Positions 36,601 through 47,744 are shown, counted from the stretch's first letter. The stretch: DNA of 64,000 nucleotides from Streptococcus oralis subsp. tigurinus (GCF_002356415.1 NZ_AP018338.1:1426001-1490000), one strand, 5' to 3'. The notes: generated from the letters alone by a model not told the origin. Translations and numbers: made by a program.

Positions 36601-38335
36601 CTTCTTCTCCTTTCATTTCCAACTGCTGAGACTGGTAGGTTTGGGCATACCAGCCATCTAGAGCTAGCAGGTCTTCGTGCGTACCTCGTTCGATAATCTG
36701 TCCATTTTGCAGAACTAAAATCAAATCTGCATGGACAACCGCACTGAGACGATGTGCTGTAATAATGGTTGTCTTATCCTTCCGCGTCTCCTTGAGATTG
36801 TCGATGATCGCATACTCTGTCTTGGCATCCACGGCGGACAAGGAATCATCTAGAATTAAGATATCAGGATCTAAAATCATAGCCCGACTCATGGCCAGAC
36901 GTTGCTTTTGACCACCTGAAAGACTGACTCCTTTTTCACCGATAACTGTATCAAATCCCTGAGGCATGTCTACAATATCTTGGTAAACTTGTGCTAGCTT
37001 GGTCGCTTCCTCAACTGCTGAAAGGGGCAAGTTCGGATTGCCGAAGCGGATATTGTCTAAGATAGAGGTCGCAAAGAGGAACTGGTCCTGAGGAACATAG
37101 CCCATGAGACTGCGAAGATCTGTCAGACGATAGTCTCGAATATCGTGATCGTTTAGGTAAATGGCACCCTTATCCACATCGTATTCACGCAAGAGGAGCT
37201 TAATCAAGGACGTTTTCCCAGAGCCTGTCTGCCCGACCAAACCAAGAGTTTGCCCTTTTTCCAGACCAAAGTGAATATCCGTCAGTGTTTCCTCATTTTC
37301 AAAGGCAAAGCTGTCAATGGCGTACTCCAAACGTCCATTTTCAATACCGTCCAGAGGACATTCAGGATCTTTTACAGGTGATTCCTGAGACAAAAGATCC
37401 TCAATCCGTTGGTAAGAAACCTTGCCTCGCTGAGTGATATTAAAGAGGAAGCCAATGGCCATAAGAGGCCAAACTAGCATATCCAAATAGCTGATAAAGG
37501 TAACTAGATTCCCAACTGTAATCTGCCCTTTCTGAACCATCAAGGAGCCGACCAAGAGCGTTAAAACATAGGAGGAACCAACAAATAAAAGAACCATGGG
37601 GTCAAAGAGACTATCGTATTTCATGGTTTGGAGGTTCTTTTGGAAGGTCAATTCATTGACTGCCTGAAAGGACTTCAACTCGTCCGCCTGGTAACCGAAA
37701 GACTTGGTTACTTTAATACCTGATACGGACTCCTGTACCTTGTTATTGAGTTCAGAAAAAGCAGCTTGAGATTCGCCAAAGGCCTTGTGGGTCTTTCTCC
37801 CTAGACGACTGGTCGCATAAGCCATGAAAGGCAAGGGAAGAATGGCAACCAAGGTCATTTGCCATGAAATACTAAAGAGCATGGTCAGCAAAGTCACCAG
37901 TGCCGTGATAGAAGCATCCACCGCAGACATAACACCGCCACCTGCTAAACGGGTTAAGGCGTTGATATCATTGGTGGCATGTGCCATCAAGTCCCCCGTC
38001 CTATAGGTCTGATAAAAGGCTGGCGACATCTTAGTAAAATGCTCAAACAAGCGAGAGCGCATAATCTGCCCCAGACGGTAGGAAGTTCCAAGGATATACA
38101 TGCGCCAAACATAGCGCAGATAGTACATCCCAAAGGCTGCCAGCAGTAGATAAAATAGATTTAGAAGGAGGTCCTGCTGAGTTAATTGACCCGATGTAAT
38201 GGCATCAATGACCCGCCCCATAACCATGGGAGGAATGAGATTGAGGACGGAAACCAAGACCAAGGCCATAATCCCGACTAGATAACGGCGTTTTTCTAAC
38301 CTGAAAAACCACCAAAGTTTTTGAATAATGGACAT
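36590..38335 (-). CDS. ABC exporter half, degenerate-site subunit
   Basis: 581 residues with the same architecture. Walker A VGQTGSGKTS and signature VSLSGGQKQRL are good, but Walker B reads LILDDSLSAVD, with Asp in place of the catalytic Glu. It is therefore the non-hydrolysing partner of the 34858-36600 protein, as in BmrCD or TM287/288 type heterodimers. The ATG at 38335 follows AAAGGG; the 13-codon upstream extension is not supported. A BOX element lies immediately upstream. Confidence 0.88.
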   Translation of the reverse strand: MSIIQKLWWFFRLEKRRYLVGIMALVLVSVLNLIPPMVMGRVIDAITSGQLTQQDLLLNLFYLLLAAFGMYYLRYVWRMYILGTSYRLGQIMRSRLFEHFTKMSPAFYQTYRTGDLMAHATNDINALTRLAGGGVMSAVDASITALVTLLTMLFSISWQMTLVAILPLPFMAYATSRLGRKTHKAFGESQAAFSELNNKVQESVSGIKVTKSFGYQADELKSFQAVNELTFQKNLQTMKYDSLFDPMVLLFVGSSYVLTLLVGSLMVQKGQITVGNLVTFISYLDMLVWPLMAIGFLFNITQRGKVSYQRIEDLLSQESPVKDPECPLDGIENGRLEYAIDSFAFENEETLTDIHFGLEKGQTLGLVGQTGSGKTSLIKLLLREYDVDKGAIYLNDHDIRDYRLTDLRSLMGYVPQDQFLFATSILDNIRFGNPNLPLSAVEEATKLAQVYQDIVDMPQGFDTVIGEKGVSLSGGQKQRLAMSRAMILDPDILILDDSLSAVDAKTEYAIIDNLKETRKDKTTIITAHRLSAVVHADLILVLQNGQIIERGTHEDLLALDGWYAQTYQSQQLEMKGEEDAE

Positions 38336-38375
38336 AAAATCCCTTTCTGATTGCAAATGGAAACCTGAGGCCAAG

Positions 38376-38523
38376 ACTCAATGAAAATCAAAGAGCAAAC
38401 TAGGAAACTAGCCGCAAGCTGCTCAAAGCACTGCTTTGAGGTTGTAGATAGAACTGACGAAGTCAGTAACCTACATACGGCAAGGCGACGTTGACGCAGT
38501 TTGAATTTGATTTTTGAAGAGTA
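38376..38523 (-). repeat. BOX element (boxA-boxC)
   Basis: Contains the boxA core recognised by the classic BOX-A1R primer site (ACGGCAAGGCGACGTTGACG) and a boxC segment ending in GAAAATCAAAGAGCAAACTAG. boxB is absent. On the minus strand it reads boxA then boxC. It lies between the DUF421 gene and the ABC exporter operon. Confidence 0.85.
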
Positions 38524-38541
38524 CAAGACCCCAGGTTTTTC

Positions 38542-39177
38542 TTATTCATAAGTTACGACTGAGACGGCACCCTTGTCATACTCAGCGATAAAGATATTGG
38601 CCACATTGTCATGCCCTTGTTTGCTGAGATTATCAAGCAACCACTCTTCGCTACGGTCAATATATTCCAAAACATCGACTTGGATCACACCGTCAGTCAC
38701 AACTGGATACTTAGGATTTTCATCTCCCATTTGGACCACGATGAGTTGGCCATTTTGCTCATGCACAGCTCGTTTGACCTGTTTCATCTGGAAAATTCCT
38801 TGGCTACGAAGTTTGAGAGCAACTTCTGCTGCAGACAAACCAACTGAACGACAGGCTTCTGGGTCAATCTGCCCATTTTTGATGAGGAGAGTTGGTTTCC
38901 CATCAATCAAGCGTTTGACAAAGCGAACATTGTTATTGAGCCACTTTAGGGTCAAAACCAAAATCGTCCACATCATCAAAATCACTGTGTATTGCAGGAT
39001 ACTGATTGAACTATTGTAAATTACCCCACCGATGATACCACCAAGAACATAGTTCTGAATTTGGTCTGTAGCAGAGTTAGGTGCTAGATTCCCCTTTCCT
39101 GTCACATTAATAACAAAAACAAGAGAGAAAAGACCCAAGGCCAGTTTGATTAAAATTTCCATATAGTTGAGTGTCAT
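38542..39177 (-). CDS. DUF421 (YetF-like) membrane protein
   Basis: A 211-residue protein with three N-terminal membrane helices (about 8-22, 44-60, 62-80) and a cytoplasmic DUF421/YetF domain (KPTLLIKNGQID, LKLRSQGIFQMKQVKRAVHEQNGQL). Function unclear; B. subtilis relatives are sporulation or membrane-stress proteins. It overlaps the upstream DUF3290 gene by 4 bases, a pair commonly found together. Confidence 0.85.
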   Translation of the reverse strand: MTLNYMEILIKLALGLFSLVFVINVTGKGNLAPNSATDQIQNYVLGGIIGGVIYNSSISILQYTVILMMWTILVLTLKWLNNNVRFVKRLIDGKPTLLIKNGQIDPEACRSVGLSAAEVALKLRSQGIFQMKQVKRAVHEQNGQLIVVQMGDENPKYPVVTDGVIQVDVLEYIDRSEEWLLDNLSKQGHDNVANIFIAEYDKGAVSVVTYE

Positions 39178-39629
39178 TTGTTTACCTCCACCAATTCAAT
39201 AGCGTCTGTTTGATTCAATTCTAATTTCTCTAAAAGATACTTGTCTGGTTGGCTCCCGTTCATGGCGCGGTAGAAATTTGGACCTACCTTGACAAGCGCT
39301 CCATCAGTGGCAGCTGAAGTATTAACGTAAACTTCTGATTTATCCACCCCCAAGTCTTTGGAAACAACCTCTATGAAATGAAGTGAGGTTTGAAATTGAT
39401 TGTTAGAGGCTTGATTGGTCTGGTATTTTGAGATTGTTACCAAAAGCATGGCTACCAAGGTCAAGGCCAAAATCATGACCAATTCCCGAAACTTAGTCCC
39501 CTTTTTATCTCGATAAGCCTTAAAAGCAAAAAATCCTGTGATAGCTAGGAGCACAATCCCAAAGCCAATCATGATTCCATTTTGTTGACTGATTTGGCTA
39601 AGCACATAGTCATATGAGTAAAATTTCAT
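39174..39629 (-). CDS. DUF3290 family membrane protein
   Basis: 151 residues, with two membrane helices (about 18-36 and 49-66) and an extracytoplasmic domain (about 70-151). Recognised as DUF3290 mainly from its pairing with DUF421 and the FYSYDYVLSQ start. Function unknown. First gene of the two-gene unit. Confidence 0.7.
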   Translation of the reverse strand: MKFYSYDYVLSQISQQNGIMIGFGIVLLAITGFFAFKAYRDKKGTKFRELVMILALTLVAMLLVTISKYQTNQASNNQFQTSLHFIEVVSKDLGVDKSEVYVNTSAATDGALVKVGPNFYRAMNGSQPDKYLLEKLELNQTDAIELVEVNK

Positions 39630-39699
39630 TTATTTTCACTCCCTTTCATAAAATCATTCTTTATTATAAACGAAAGAGGGTGATTTTTCAAACCATACG

Positions 39700-39729
39700 T
39701 TGGGGAAATAGACCTTTTTTTGGTATAAT
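39700..39729 (+). promoter_or_regulatory. Promoter of exoA
   Basis: TTGGGG, 18 bases, TATAAT with extended TGG, about 35 bases before the exoA start. Confidence 0.55.
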
Positions 39730-39762
39730 AAAATCTATAATCTGAATGAAAAAGGTAACTTT

Positions 39763-40590
39763 ATGAAACTTATCTCATGGAATATTGATTCCCTCAATGC
39801 AGCCCTAACTAGTGACTCAGCTCGTGCCAAATTGTCCCAAGAAGTCCTACAAACCTTGGTCGCTGAAAATGCTGATATCATTGCTATCCAAGAAACCAAG
39901 CTTTCTGCCAAAGGCCCTACAAAGAAACACTTGGAAATTTTAGAAGAACTCTTCCCAGGCTACGAAAACACGTGGCGCTCTTCCCAAGAACCTGCCCGTA
40001 AAGGCTATGCTGGTACTATGTTCCTCTATAAGAAAGAACTCACACCCACTGTCACTTTCCCAGAAATCGGTGCCCCTTCTACCATGGACTTGGAAGGTCG
40101 TATCATCACTCTAGAATTTGATGAATTTTTCGTGACCCAAGTTTACACTCCAAACGCTGGCGACGGCCTCAAACGTTTGGAAGAACGCCAAGTCTGGGAT
40201 GTCAAATATGCTGAGTATTTGGCTCAACTGGACAAAGAAAAACCAGTCCTTGCGACCGGTGACTACAACGTGGCCCACAATGAAATCGACCTTGCAAATC
40301 CTGCCAGCAACCGCCGTTCACCAGGATTTACCGACGAGGAACGTGCTGGATTTACCAATCTCTTGGCAACAGGATTTACCGACACCTTCCGTCATCTTCA
40401 CGGCGATGTTCCAGAACGCTACACTTGGTGGGCACAACGCAGCAAGACTTCTAAAATCAACAATACAGGCTGGAGAATCGACTACTGGCTCACTAGCAAC
40501 CGCGTGGCTGACAAGGTGACCAAGTCTGACATGATTGACTCAGGTGCGCGTCAAGACCATACGCCCATTGTCATGGAGATTGAACTCTAA
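39763..40590 (+). CDS. exoA: Exodeoxyribonuclease III / AP endonuclease
   Basis: A 275-residue Mg2+-dependent nuclease of the EEP superfamily: LISWNIDSLNA, IIAIQETKLSA (metal Glu), VYTPNAGDGLKRL, TGDYNVAHNEIDL (Asp-Asn pair), RIDYWL and the final DHTPI (catalytic Asp-His). It repairs abasic sites and 3' blocks. Followed after 11 bases by the VOC gene. Confidence 0.96.
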   Translation: MKLISWNIDSLNAALTSDSARAKLSQEVLQTLVAENADIIAIQETKLSAKGPTKKHLEILEELFPGYENTWRSSQEPARKGYAGTMFLYKKELTPTVTFPEIGAPSTMDLEGRIITLEFDEFFVTQVYTPNAGDGLKRLEERQVWDVKYAEYLAQLDKEKPVLATGDYNVAHNEIDLANPASNRRSPGFTDEERAGFTNLLATGFTDTFRHLHGDVPERYTWWAQRSKTSKINNTGWRIDYWLTSNRVADKVTKSDMIDSGARQDHTPIVMEIEL

Positions 40591-40601
40591 GGAGAAAGCT
40601 A

Positions 40602-40988
40602 ATGGACTATCAAGCTGTCATTCCTGAATTTGTAGTATCTGACCTCGAAAAGTCACGCCACTTCTACTGCGACTTGCTGGGATTTTCTGTCGAATACGAG
40701 CGTCCAGAGGAGAAATTTCTCTTCCTCTCGCTTGAAGACTGCCAACTTATGCTAGAAGAAGGCAGCACAGAAGAATTAGCCCAACTAACCTATCCTTTCG
40801 GGCGCGGTGTCAATATTTCCTTTGGCATTGAAGATGTCCCTCAGCTCCACCAAAAACTGCTGGAAGCTGACTATCCTATCCATCGTCCGCTGACCAAAAG
40901 AGAATTTCGTGTTGGGGATCACTATATCTATCCTCATGAATTTGCCGTTTTGGATCCAGATGGCTATTTTATAAGATTCAGCGAGTAA
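40602..40988 (+). CDS. VOC family (glyoxalase/bleomycin-resistance fold) protein
   Basis: A 128-residue protein with two beta-alpha-beta-beta-beta units: PEFVVSDLEKSRHFYCDLLGF at the start and YPHEFAVLDPDGYFIRFSE at the end, the standard VOC signatures. Too small and generic to assign a substrate. Probably co-transcribed with exoA and ended by the terminator at 41022-41070. Confidence 0.85.
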   Translation: MDYQAVIPEFVVSDLEKSRHFYCDLLGFSVEYERPEEKFLFLSLEDCQLMLEEGSTEELAQLTYPFGRGVNISFGIEDVPQLHQKLLEADYPIHRPLTKREFRVGDHYIYPHEFAVLDPDGYFIRFSE

Positions 40989-41021
40989 AAAAATAGAGAC
41001 TGGAAAAATCTTTCAAATCAG

Positions 41022-41070
41022 AAAAAGGCATATTGTTAGGTCTTGAAAAATCCTGATAATGTGCCTTTTA
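41022..41070 (+). terminator. Terminator after the exoA operon
   Basis: AAAAGGCATATTGTTAGG pairs imperfectly with the inverted segment ending GTGCCTTTT; long stem with small bulges. Confidence 0.6.
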
Positions 41071-41088
41071 TAATGGAAAATTCTTCTA

Positions 41089-41203
41089 ATACTCTTCGAA
41101 AATCTCTTCAAACCACGTCAGCTTCCATCTGCAACCTCAAAACAGTGTTTTGAGCAACCTGCGGTTAGCTTCCTAGTTTGCTCTTTGATTTTCATTGGGT
41201 ATA
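41089..41203 (+). repeat. BOX element (truncated boxA - boxC)
   Basis: Begins with the boxA start ATACTCTTCGAAAATCTCTT and jumps at CACGTCAG into boxC, which ends with GCTCTTTGATTTTCATTGGG. The inner part of boxA and all of boxB are missing. Opposite orientation to the BOX at 38376. Confidence 0.85.
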
Positions 41204-41281
41204 AATGTTAGCTTACAATTAAGCTTTTGCTCTTTTTTCTTCAATTTGTTCGTTTTTTATATCTAAACATTAACAAAATAT

Positions 41282-41310
41282 TTGATTTCTAAAGCTATTT
41301 AGTGTAAAAT
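41282..41310 (+). promoter_or_regulatory. Promoter of xpt-pbuX
   Basis: TTGATT, 17 bases, TAAAAT, about 40 bases before the purine aptamer. Confidence 0.5.
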
Positions 41311-41350
41311 AATAACATTAACGCTATTGCGTTTGATAATAGTATCATTT

Positions 41351-41490
41351 TACTTGTTTATGTCGTGAATTGGCACGACGTTTCTACAAGGTGCCGGAAC
41401 ACCTAACAATGAGTATGTCAGCTGAAGGTATGGTTTTGACCATGCCTATTTTGGGGACTTACTTAGGGGATTAAGTAGGTTCTTTTTCTA
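41351..41490 (+). promoter_or_regulatory. Purine riboswitch and terminator of xpt-pbuX
   Basis: Three-way aptamer: P1 TACTTG/TGAGTA, P2 GTCGTG/CACGAC with loop AATTGG, the conserved GTTTCTAC joint, P3 AGGTG/CACCT with loop CCGGAA (kissing GG with CC), then AAC before P1. The C at the specificity position suggests guanine or xanthine-type recognition rather than adenine. Downstream, TACTTA/TAAGTA plus T5 at about 41456-41490 is the terminator. Control of a xanthine salvage operon fits. Confidence 0.88.
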
Positions 41491-41549
41491 TTTCTTGCTA
41501 GAAACTCTAAACAAGTAAATGAAGCATCTTTTAGACTTTAGGAGGTCTT

Positions 41550-42131
41550 ATGAAATTATTAGAAGAGCGCATCCTTCAGGATGGGCATATCTTGGGTGAC
41601 AACATCCTCAAGGTAGATTCCTTTTTAACCCACCAAGTTGACTATCGTTTGATGCGGGAGATTGGTAAGGTTTTTGCGGAAAAATTCGCATCTGCTGGCA
41701 TTACCAAGGTTGTAACGATCGAAGCTTCTGGTATCGCCCCAGCTGTTTTTACAGCCGAAGCCTTGAATGTTCCCATGATTTTCGCCAAGAAAGCTAAAAA
41801 CATCACCATGAACGAAGGCATCTTAACTGCTGAGGTTTACTCCTTTACCAAACAAGTGACCAGCACGGTTTCCATCGCTGGAAAATTCCTCTCACCAGAT
41901 GACAAGGTCTTGATTATCGATGATTTCCTAGCAAATGGACAAGCTGCCAAAGGATTGATCCAAATCATCGAACAAGCTGGAGCAAAAGTTGAAGCGATTG
42001 GTATCGTGATTGAAAAATCTTTCCAGGATGGTCGTGATTTGCTCGAGAAAGCTGGCTATCCAGTTCTATCACTGGCTCGCTTGGATCGTTTTGAAAACGG
42101 TCAGGTCGTATTTAAGGAGGCAGATCTCTAA
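41550..42131 (+). CDS. xpt: Xanthine phosphoribosyltransferase
   Basis: Converts xanthine and PRPP to XMP. 193 residues; the PRPP loop [16 protein letters not shown] and the N-terminal [16 protein letters not shown] are typical. An AGGAGG site lies just upstream. Its TAA overlaps the pbuX ATG by one base. Confidence 0.96.
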   Translation: MKLLEERILQDGHILGDNILKVDSFLTHQVDYRLMREIGKVFAEKFASAGITKVVTIEASGIAPAVFTAEALNVPMIFAKKAKNITMNEGILTAEVYSFTKQVTSTVSIAGKFLSPDDKVLIIDDFLANGQAAKGLIQIIEQAGAKVEAIGIVIEKSFQDGRDLLEKAGYPVLSLARLDRFENGQVVFKEADL

Positions 42132-43393
42132 TGCAAAAACAAGAAAAACACTCGCAAGCTGCGGTTTTAGGGCTTCAGCACCTTCTAGCCATGTACTCTG
42201 GTTCTATCTTGGTTCCTATCATGATAGCGACAGCTCTTGGCTATTCAGCTGAGCAGTTGACTTACCTGATTTCTACAGATATCTTCATGTGTGGAGTGGC
42301 AACCTTCCTTCAACTACAACTCAACAAATACTTCGGGATTGGACTACCAGTCGTTCTCGGAGTTGCCTTCCAATCAGTCGCTCCTTTAATTATGATTGGG
42401 CAAAGCCACGGTAGCGGTGCTATGTTTGGTGCCCTTATCGTTTCTGGGATTTATGTAGTTCTAATTTCCGGCATTTTCTCAAAAGTTGCCAATCTCTTCC
42501 CATCTATCGTAACAGGCTCTGTCATTACCACGATTGGTTTAACCCTGATTCCTGTCGCTATTGGAAATATGGGAAATAACGTCCCAGAGCCAACTGGTCA
42601 AAGTCTTTTGCTTGCAGCCATCACTGTTCTGATCATCCTCTTGATTAACATCTTTACCAAAGGATTTATCAAGTCTATCTCTATTTTGATTGGTCTAGTT
42701 GTCGGAACCGCCATTGCTGCTACCATGGGTTTGGTAGATTTCTCCCCTGTTGCGGCAGCACCGCTTGTCCATGTTCCAACTCCCCTCTACTTTGGGGTGC
42801 CAACCTTTGAAATCTCATCTATTGTCATGATGTGTATCATCGCAACGGTGTCTATGGTTGAGTCGACTGGTGTTTACCTAGCCTTGTCTGATATTACCAA
42901 TGACCCAATCGACAGTACGCGCCTGCGCAACGGTTACCGCGCAGAAGGTCTGGCCGTACTTCTCGGAGGAATCTTTAACACCTTCCCTTACACAGGATTT
43001 TCACAAAATGTTGGTTTGGTTAAATTGTCAGGTATCAAGACCCGTCTGCCAATCTACTACGCAGCTGGTTTCCTAGTCCTCCTTGGACTCCTTCCTAAGT
43101 TTGGTGCCCTCGCCCAAATCATTCCGAGTCCTGTCCTCGGTGGTGCCATGCTGGTGATGTTTGGTTTTGTTTCCCTTCAAGGTATGCAAATCCTCGCCCG
43201 CGTTGACTTTGCTAACAATGAACACAACTTCCTTATCGCAGCTGTTCCCATCGCTGCAGGTGTCGGACTCAACAATAGTAATCTCTTTGTCAGCATGCCG
43301 ACAGCTTTCCAAATGTTCTTCTCAAACGGAATCGTCGTAGCCAGCATACTGGCCATTGTCCTCAATGCAGTATTAAACCGGAAAAAGAAATAA
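42131..43393 (+). CDS. pbuX: Xanthine permease
   Basis: A 420-residue nucleobase:cation symporter of the NCS2 family with about 12-14 membrane segments. N-terminal GLQHLLAMYSGSILVPIM and the family signature around GLAVLLGGIFNTFPYTGFSQNVGLV are present. It brings in xanthine for Xpt; the pair is controlled by the upstream purine riboswitch. Confidence 0.95.
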   Translation: MQKQEKHSQAAVLGLQHLLAMYSGSILVPIMIATALGYSAEQLTYLISTDIFMCGVATFLQLQLNKYFGIGLPVVLGVAFQSVAPLIMIGQSHGSGAMFGALIVSGIYVVLISGIFSKVANLFPSIVTGSVITTIGLTLIPVAIGNMGNNVPEPTGQSLLLAAITVLIILLINIFTKGFIKSISILIGLVVGTAIAATMGLVDFSPVAAAPLVHVPTPLYFGVPTFEISSIVMMCIIATVSMVESTGVYLALSDITNDPIDSTRLRNGYRAEGLAVLLGGIFNTFPYTGFSQNVGLVKLSGIKTRLPIYYAAGFLVLLGLLPKFGALAQIIPSPVLGGAMLVMFGFVSLQGMQILARVDFANNEHNFLIAAVPIAAGVGLNNSNLFVSMPTAFQMFFSNGIVVASILAIVLNAVLNRKKK

Positions 43394-43394
43394 G

Positions 43395-43419
43395 AAAAAG
43401 AGGTGTGAGCCTCTTTTTT
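43395..43419. terminator. Terminator between pbuX and the thioesterase gene
   Basis: AAAAAGAGG-TGTGA-GCCTCTTTTTT immediately after the pbuX stop. T runs on both strands, so it also serves the convergent thioesterase gene. Confidence 0.8.
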
Positions 43420-43425
43420 GTTTCT

Positions 43426-43830
43426 TTATATCCTTACCTGTCTTTCTTCTGACCTTTGTCCTGTGACAAACATGGTAAAGGTGGCTTTGCAGACATTTCT
43501 GCCTTCTTGATTGGTGATATCGACATCCACGACACAGGTTGTGCGTCCATGATGGACACATTCTCCTTTAATGGTCAGCACATCGTCGAGTTTTCCTGCC
43601 TTGAGGTAGTTGATGGAGGACTGGAGCGTCACTGCATCAAGCCCTAGCGAGATGACCGCCAATCCACTAATCTGATCACAAAGGGTGAAGAGATAGCCTC
43701 CATGGGCATTGCCATAATAGTTAAGCGACGAGTCCACTACTTTGGTTGTCACCTCAACGTGGCCATCTCTCATCTCTTTAATTTCATAATTTTCAAAAGC
43801 TGATATAGCGTCAAAATGAAAATCTTTCAT
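43426..43830 (-). CDS. PaaI-type hotdog thioesterase
   Basis: A 134-residue single-hotdog acyl-CoA thioesterase: NYYGNAHGGYLFTLCDQISGLA carries the conserved HGG turn and the catalytic acidic residue of the PaaI subfamily. Substrate unknown. The ATG at 43830 follows AGGAGGAGAAT; the longer frame is rejected. Monocistronic and convergent with pbuX. Confidence 0.85.
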   Translation of the reverse strand: MKDFHFDAISAFENYEIKEMRDGHVEVTTKVVDSSLNYYGNAHGGYLFTLCDQISGLAVISLGLDAVTLQSSINYLKAGKLDDVLTIKGECVHHGRTTCVVDVDITNQEGRNVCKATFTMFVTGQRSEERQVRI

Positions 43831-43899
43831 ATTCTCCTCCTGATAGTTCAAACGACACTATGATACTACTTTTTATAGGACTGTGCAAGGAGAAAGCTC

Positions 43900-45381
43900 C
43901 TAGTCGGGTAAAATTCCGACCTGTTCTACAAAGCGCATAAAGGCTGCCTGTCCTTGTTCCGTCTGCTTGTAAACCCCTGCGTCCTCCAAAACACGTGCAA
44001 AGATAGCACCCACAGAGTCCTTGACGATTTCAAAGGCTTTTTCTTTATCCGCTATGTCTGGATATTGGGCTTTGAGTTGGTCGGCCCATTCCTGATGATA
44101 GTCGGCAACTATATCACCATCTCCCACGAGGTAGCTAGCAACTTGCTCCACTTCCGCTTTCAGACGTGGTGGCAATATAGCCAAACCCATGACCTCAATC
44201 AAGCCGATATTTTCCTTCTTGATATGTTGAACATCCTTGTGGGGATGATAGATGCCATCAGGATGCTCTGGTGATGTCTGATTGTCCCGCAAGACCAAAT
44301 CCAACTCAAATTGCCCATCTCGTTTACGAGCAATGGGTGTGATGGTGTGGTGTGGTGTCCCATCCGTCTCTGCCAAAATCTGTACTTCAGGGTCTGAATA
44401 TTGCCGCCATTCCTGCAAAATCTTATCAGCCAAGTTGATCAAATCCTCTTTGGAATCCGAAGTCAAACGCAACACCGACATCGGCCACTTGACAATCCCA
44501 GCCTTGACCTGCTCAAAACCAGTAAAGCGGAATATCTTTTGCAGCGGAGCCAATTCCATAGGGAAAACATGGCGGCCTCCCTGATAGTGGTCATGGGTCA
44601 GGATAGAACCACCGACGATTGGTAGGTCGGCATTCGAGCCTGCAAAATAACCTGGAAACTGCTCTACGATAGCCAGCAGACGCTCAAAGCTCTGCCGGCT
44701 AATAGCCATGGGACGATGCTGACCATCTAAGAAAATACAGTGATCATTAAAATAAGCATAGGGCGAATACTGGAAGCCCCACTCCTGACCCGCCATTTCA
44801 AAACGGATAATGCGGTGATTACTGCGAGCTGGGTGGTTGACTCGACCATGGTAACCTTCATTCTCTAAACAAAGTTGACACTGAGGATAATGGCTAGCTT
44901 GCACCAACTTGGCCGCAGCTATTTCTTTTGGATCCTTTTCAGGCTTAGAGAGGTTGATAGTAATCTCCAGTTCTCCGTAGTCAGACGGAACACGATAAGC
45001 AATATTTTTAGCAATGGCCTTGAGTTTGATATAGTCATTTTTCTGACTGAGTTGGTAAAAATTCTCTATCGCTTGCTCAGGAGAGTGGGTATAGGTTTCC
45101 CAGAAATCACGATTGACCTGACTGGGACAAGGGGTCACCAAGTCCATCAATTCAGCACCGAGAATCTCACGCGCAGCCTGACTATCCTCAATCGTCTCTA
45201 ATCGAACCGCTTCCTCAACCAACTGGTCTTTGAGGTCAATCACTTTATCCAGATCAGTCTCAACTTCCAAAACACCTTCTCCCACTCGTGCCAAGACACG
45301 ATTGGTCAGGTAGATTCGATCCATTTCCTCAAATGAACTTTCAGCAATAACGTGTGTTACAAATTTATCTATTAAGGTCAC
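43900..45381 (-). CDS. galT: UDP-glucose-hexose-1-phosphate uridylyltransferase
   Basis: A 493-residue GalT of the long Gram-positive class, distinct from the ~350-residue E. coli type. It exchanges UMP between UDP-glucose and galactose 1-phosphate (Leloir pathway). [18 protein letters not shown] holds the active-site histidines; [19 protein letters not shown] and [19 protein letters not shown] are class markers. GTG start codon behind AAGGAGG. It lies 18 bases after galK and is co-transcribed with it. Confidence 0.94.
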   Translation of the reverse strand: MTLIDKFVTHVIAESSFEEMDRIYLTNRVLARVGEGVLEVETDLDKVIDLKDQLVEEAVRLETIEDSQAAREILGAELMDLVTPCPSQVNRDFWETYTHSPEQAIENFYQLSQKNDYIKLKAIAKNIAYRVPSDYGELEITINLSKPEKDPKEIAAAKLVQASHYPQCQLCLENEGYHGRVNHPARSNHRIIRFEMAGQEWGFQYSPYAYFNDHCIFLDGQHRPMAISRQSFERLLAIVEQFPGYFAGSNADLPIVGGSILTHDHYQGGRHVFPMELAPLQKIFRFTGFEQVKAGIVKWPMSVLRLTSDSKEDLINLADKILQEWRQYSDPEVQILAETDGTPHHTITPIARKRDGQFELDLVLRDNQTSPEHPDGIYHPHKDVQHIKKENIGLIEVMGLAILPPRLKAEVEQVASYLVGDGDIVADYHQEWADQLKAQYPDIADKEKAFEIVKDSVGAIFARVLEDAGVYKQTEQGQAAFMRFVEQVGILPD

Positions 45382-45399
45382 TATAGAGCCTCCTTTTGA

Positions 45400-46578
45400 C
45401 TAGTCAAGGACGCGAGTGCCACCTGCAACTTCAGCGATATAGAAGCTTGGAGCGTATCCAACTACTTCTTCGTAGCGTTTGCCTACAGATTCTTTAAAGG
45501 CCTCAACAGTATCTTTTTGCACCAAGGCAATGGCACATCCGCCAAAACCTGCCCCTGTCATACGAGCACCGAGAACACCTTCTTGAGCCCAAGCTGTGTG
45601 AACAAGAGTATCCAATTCCAAGCCAGTTACTTCGTAGTCATGCTCCAGAGAAACGTGTGACGCATTCATCAAACGACCAAATGTTTCCAAATCTCCTGCT
45701 TGAAGGGCTGCTTGAGCCTTAAGGGTACGTTGGTTTTCAAGAACAGCATGACGAGCACGTTTCAAACGATTTTCGTCTTTGATCAGATAGCTGTATTGGT
45801 CAAATGCCCACTCGTCCAATTCACCCAAGGTTTGAATATCTAAGGCGACTTGCAGTTCTTCCACGGCTTTTTCACATTCAGCACGGCGTTCATTGTATTT
45901 AGAGTCTGCCAATTCACGGCGTTTATTGGTGTTCATGATAACGACGACATTGTCCTTCAAATCGAGTGGTACCAAGTCGTACTCCAAAGTATTAGTATCT
46001 AGATAAATAGCACGTTGGTCTGCCCCCATACCGATAGCAAACTGGTCCATGATACCAGAGTTGACTCCGATAAAGTTGTTTTCTGTTTGTTTCCCGATTT
46101 TAACCAAATCCAAACGGTCTAGTTTTAGGTCAAAGAGATGCTCTGCCACGACCCCTGTCAAGAGTTCTAATGATGCTGATGAAGACAAGCCTGCGCCATT
46201 TGGGATATTCCCAAAAACATAAAAATCAAAACCTTTGTCAATCACGTGCCCAGCTTCTTGCAAGAAATGAAGAACCCCTTTTGGATAGTTGGTCCAGCTA
46301 TGCTCTTTTTCAAACTTGAGGTCCGCAAGAGGCACTTCGATGATGCCCTTGTCCTCAAAGTTGGCTGAGTAGAAACGCAAAACTTGGTCGTCACGCTTGC
46401 GAGCCGCCCCATAAGTTCCCAAGGAAATCGCAGCAGGAAAAACGTGACCGCCATTGTAGTCCGTGTGTTCACCAATCAAATTGATACGCCCTGGTGAAAA
46501 GAAGGTTTGGTCTGCTTCTTGACCAAAAACAGCAAGAAAATCTTTACGAAGGGCTTCAGCAGTAAGATGTTGTGTCAT
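45400..46578 (-). CDS. galK: Galactokinase
   Basis: Phosphorylates galactose at C1. 392-residue GHMP kinase with the galactokinase signature [24 protein letters not shown] loop [13 protein letters not shown] and a C-terminal [16 protein letters not shown]. First gene of galKT, divergent from galR. Confidence 0.97.
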   Translation of the reverse strand: MTQHLTAEALRKDFLAVFGQEADQTFFSPGRINLIGEHTDYNGGHVFPAAISLGTYGAARKRDDQVLRFYSANFEDKGIIEVPLADLKFEKEHSWTNYPKGVLHFLQEAGHVIDKGFDFYVFGNIPNGAGLSSSASLELLTGVVAEHLFDLKLDRLDLVKIGKQTENNFIGVNSGIMDQFAIGMGADQRAIYLDTNTLEYDLVPLDLKDNVVVIMNTNKRRELADSKYNERRAECEKAVEELQVALDIQTLGELDEWAFDQYSYLIKDENRLKRARHAVLENQRTLKAQAALQAGDLETFGRLMNASHVSLEHDYEVTGLELDTLVHTAWAQEGVLGARMTGAGFGGCAIALVQKDTVEAFKESVGKRYEEVVGYAPSFYIAEVAGGTRVLD

Positions 46579-46634
46579 ATGAATTCTCCTTTTACTGTCC
46601 GTTAAGTCACCTTAACGTGTAATCGTTTTCTTCT

Positions 46635-46663
46635 ATTGTATCCAAGGGATTTCCCAAGGTCAA
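46635..46663 (-). promoter_or_regulatory. Promoter of galKT
   Basis: Minus strand TTGACC, 17 bases, TACAAT. Confidence 0.7.
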
Positions 46664-46668
46664 TCCTT

Positions 46669-46690
46669 TTTACTAAAGTTTTACTAAACA
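46669..46690. promoter_or_regulatory. Probable GalR operator
   Basis: Two copies of the near-palindrome TTTACTAAA spaced 13 bases start to start in the galK-galR intergenic region, just upstream of the galK -35 and near the weak galR promoter (TATACT at 46718-46723). The arrangement suits a LacI-family dimer controlling both directions; inferred. Confidence 0.55.
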
Positions 46691-46715
46691 ATCGGTAAAA
46701 AGAAGAAAAATATGA

Positions 46716-47744
<1,029 letters not shown>

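Noticed and set aside
38376..41203. BOX copies considered as CRISPR-like or IS remnants
   Set aside because: They match boxA and boxC of the BOX family, lack spacers and have no associated genes. No CRISPR array was seen anywhere in the window.
43073..43365. Antisense frames within pbuX
   Set aside because: Two short overlapping frames on the opposite strand with no signal for translation; artefacts of pbuX codon usage.
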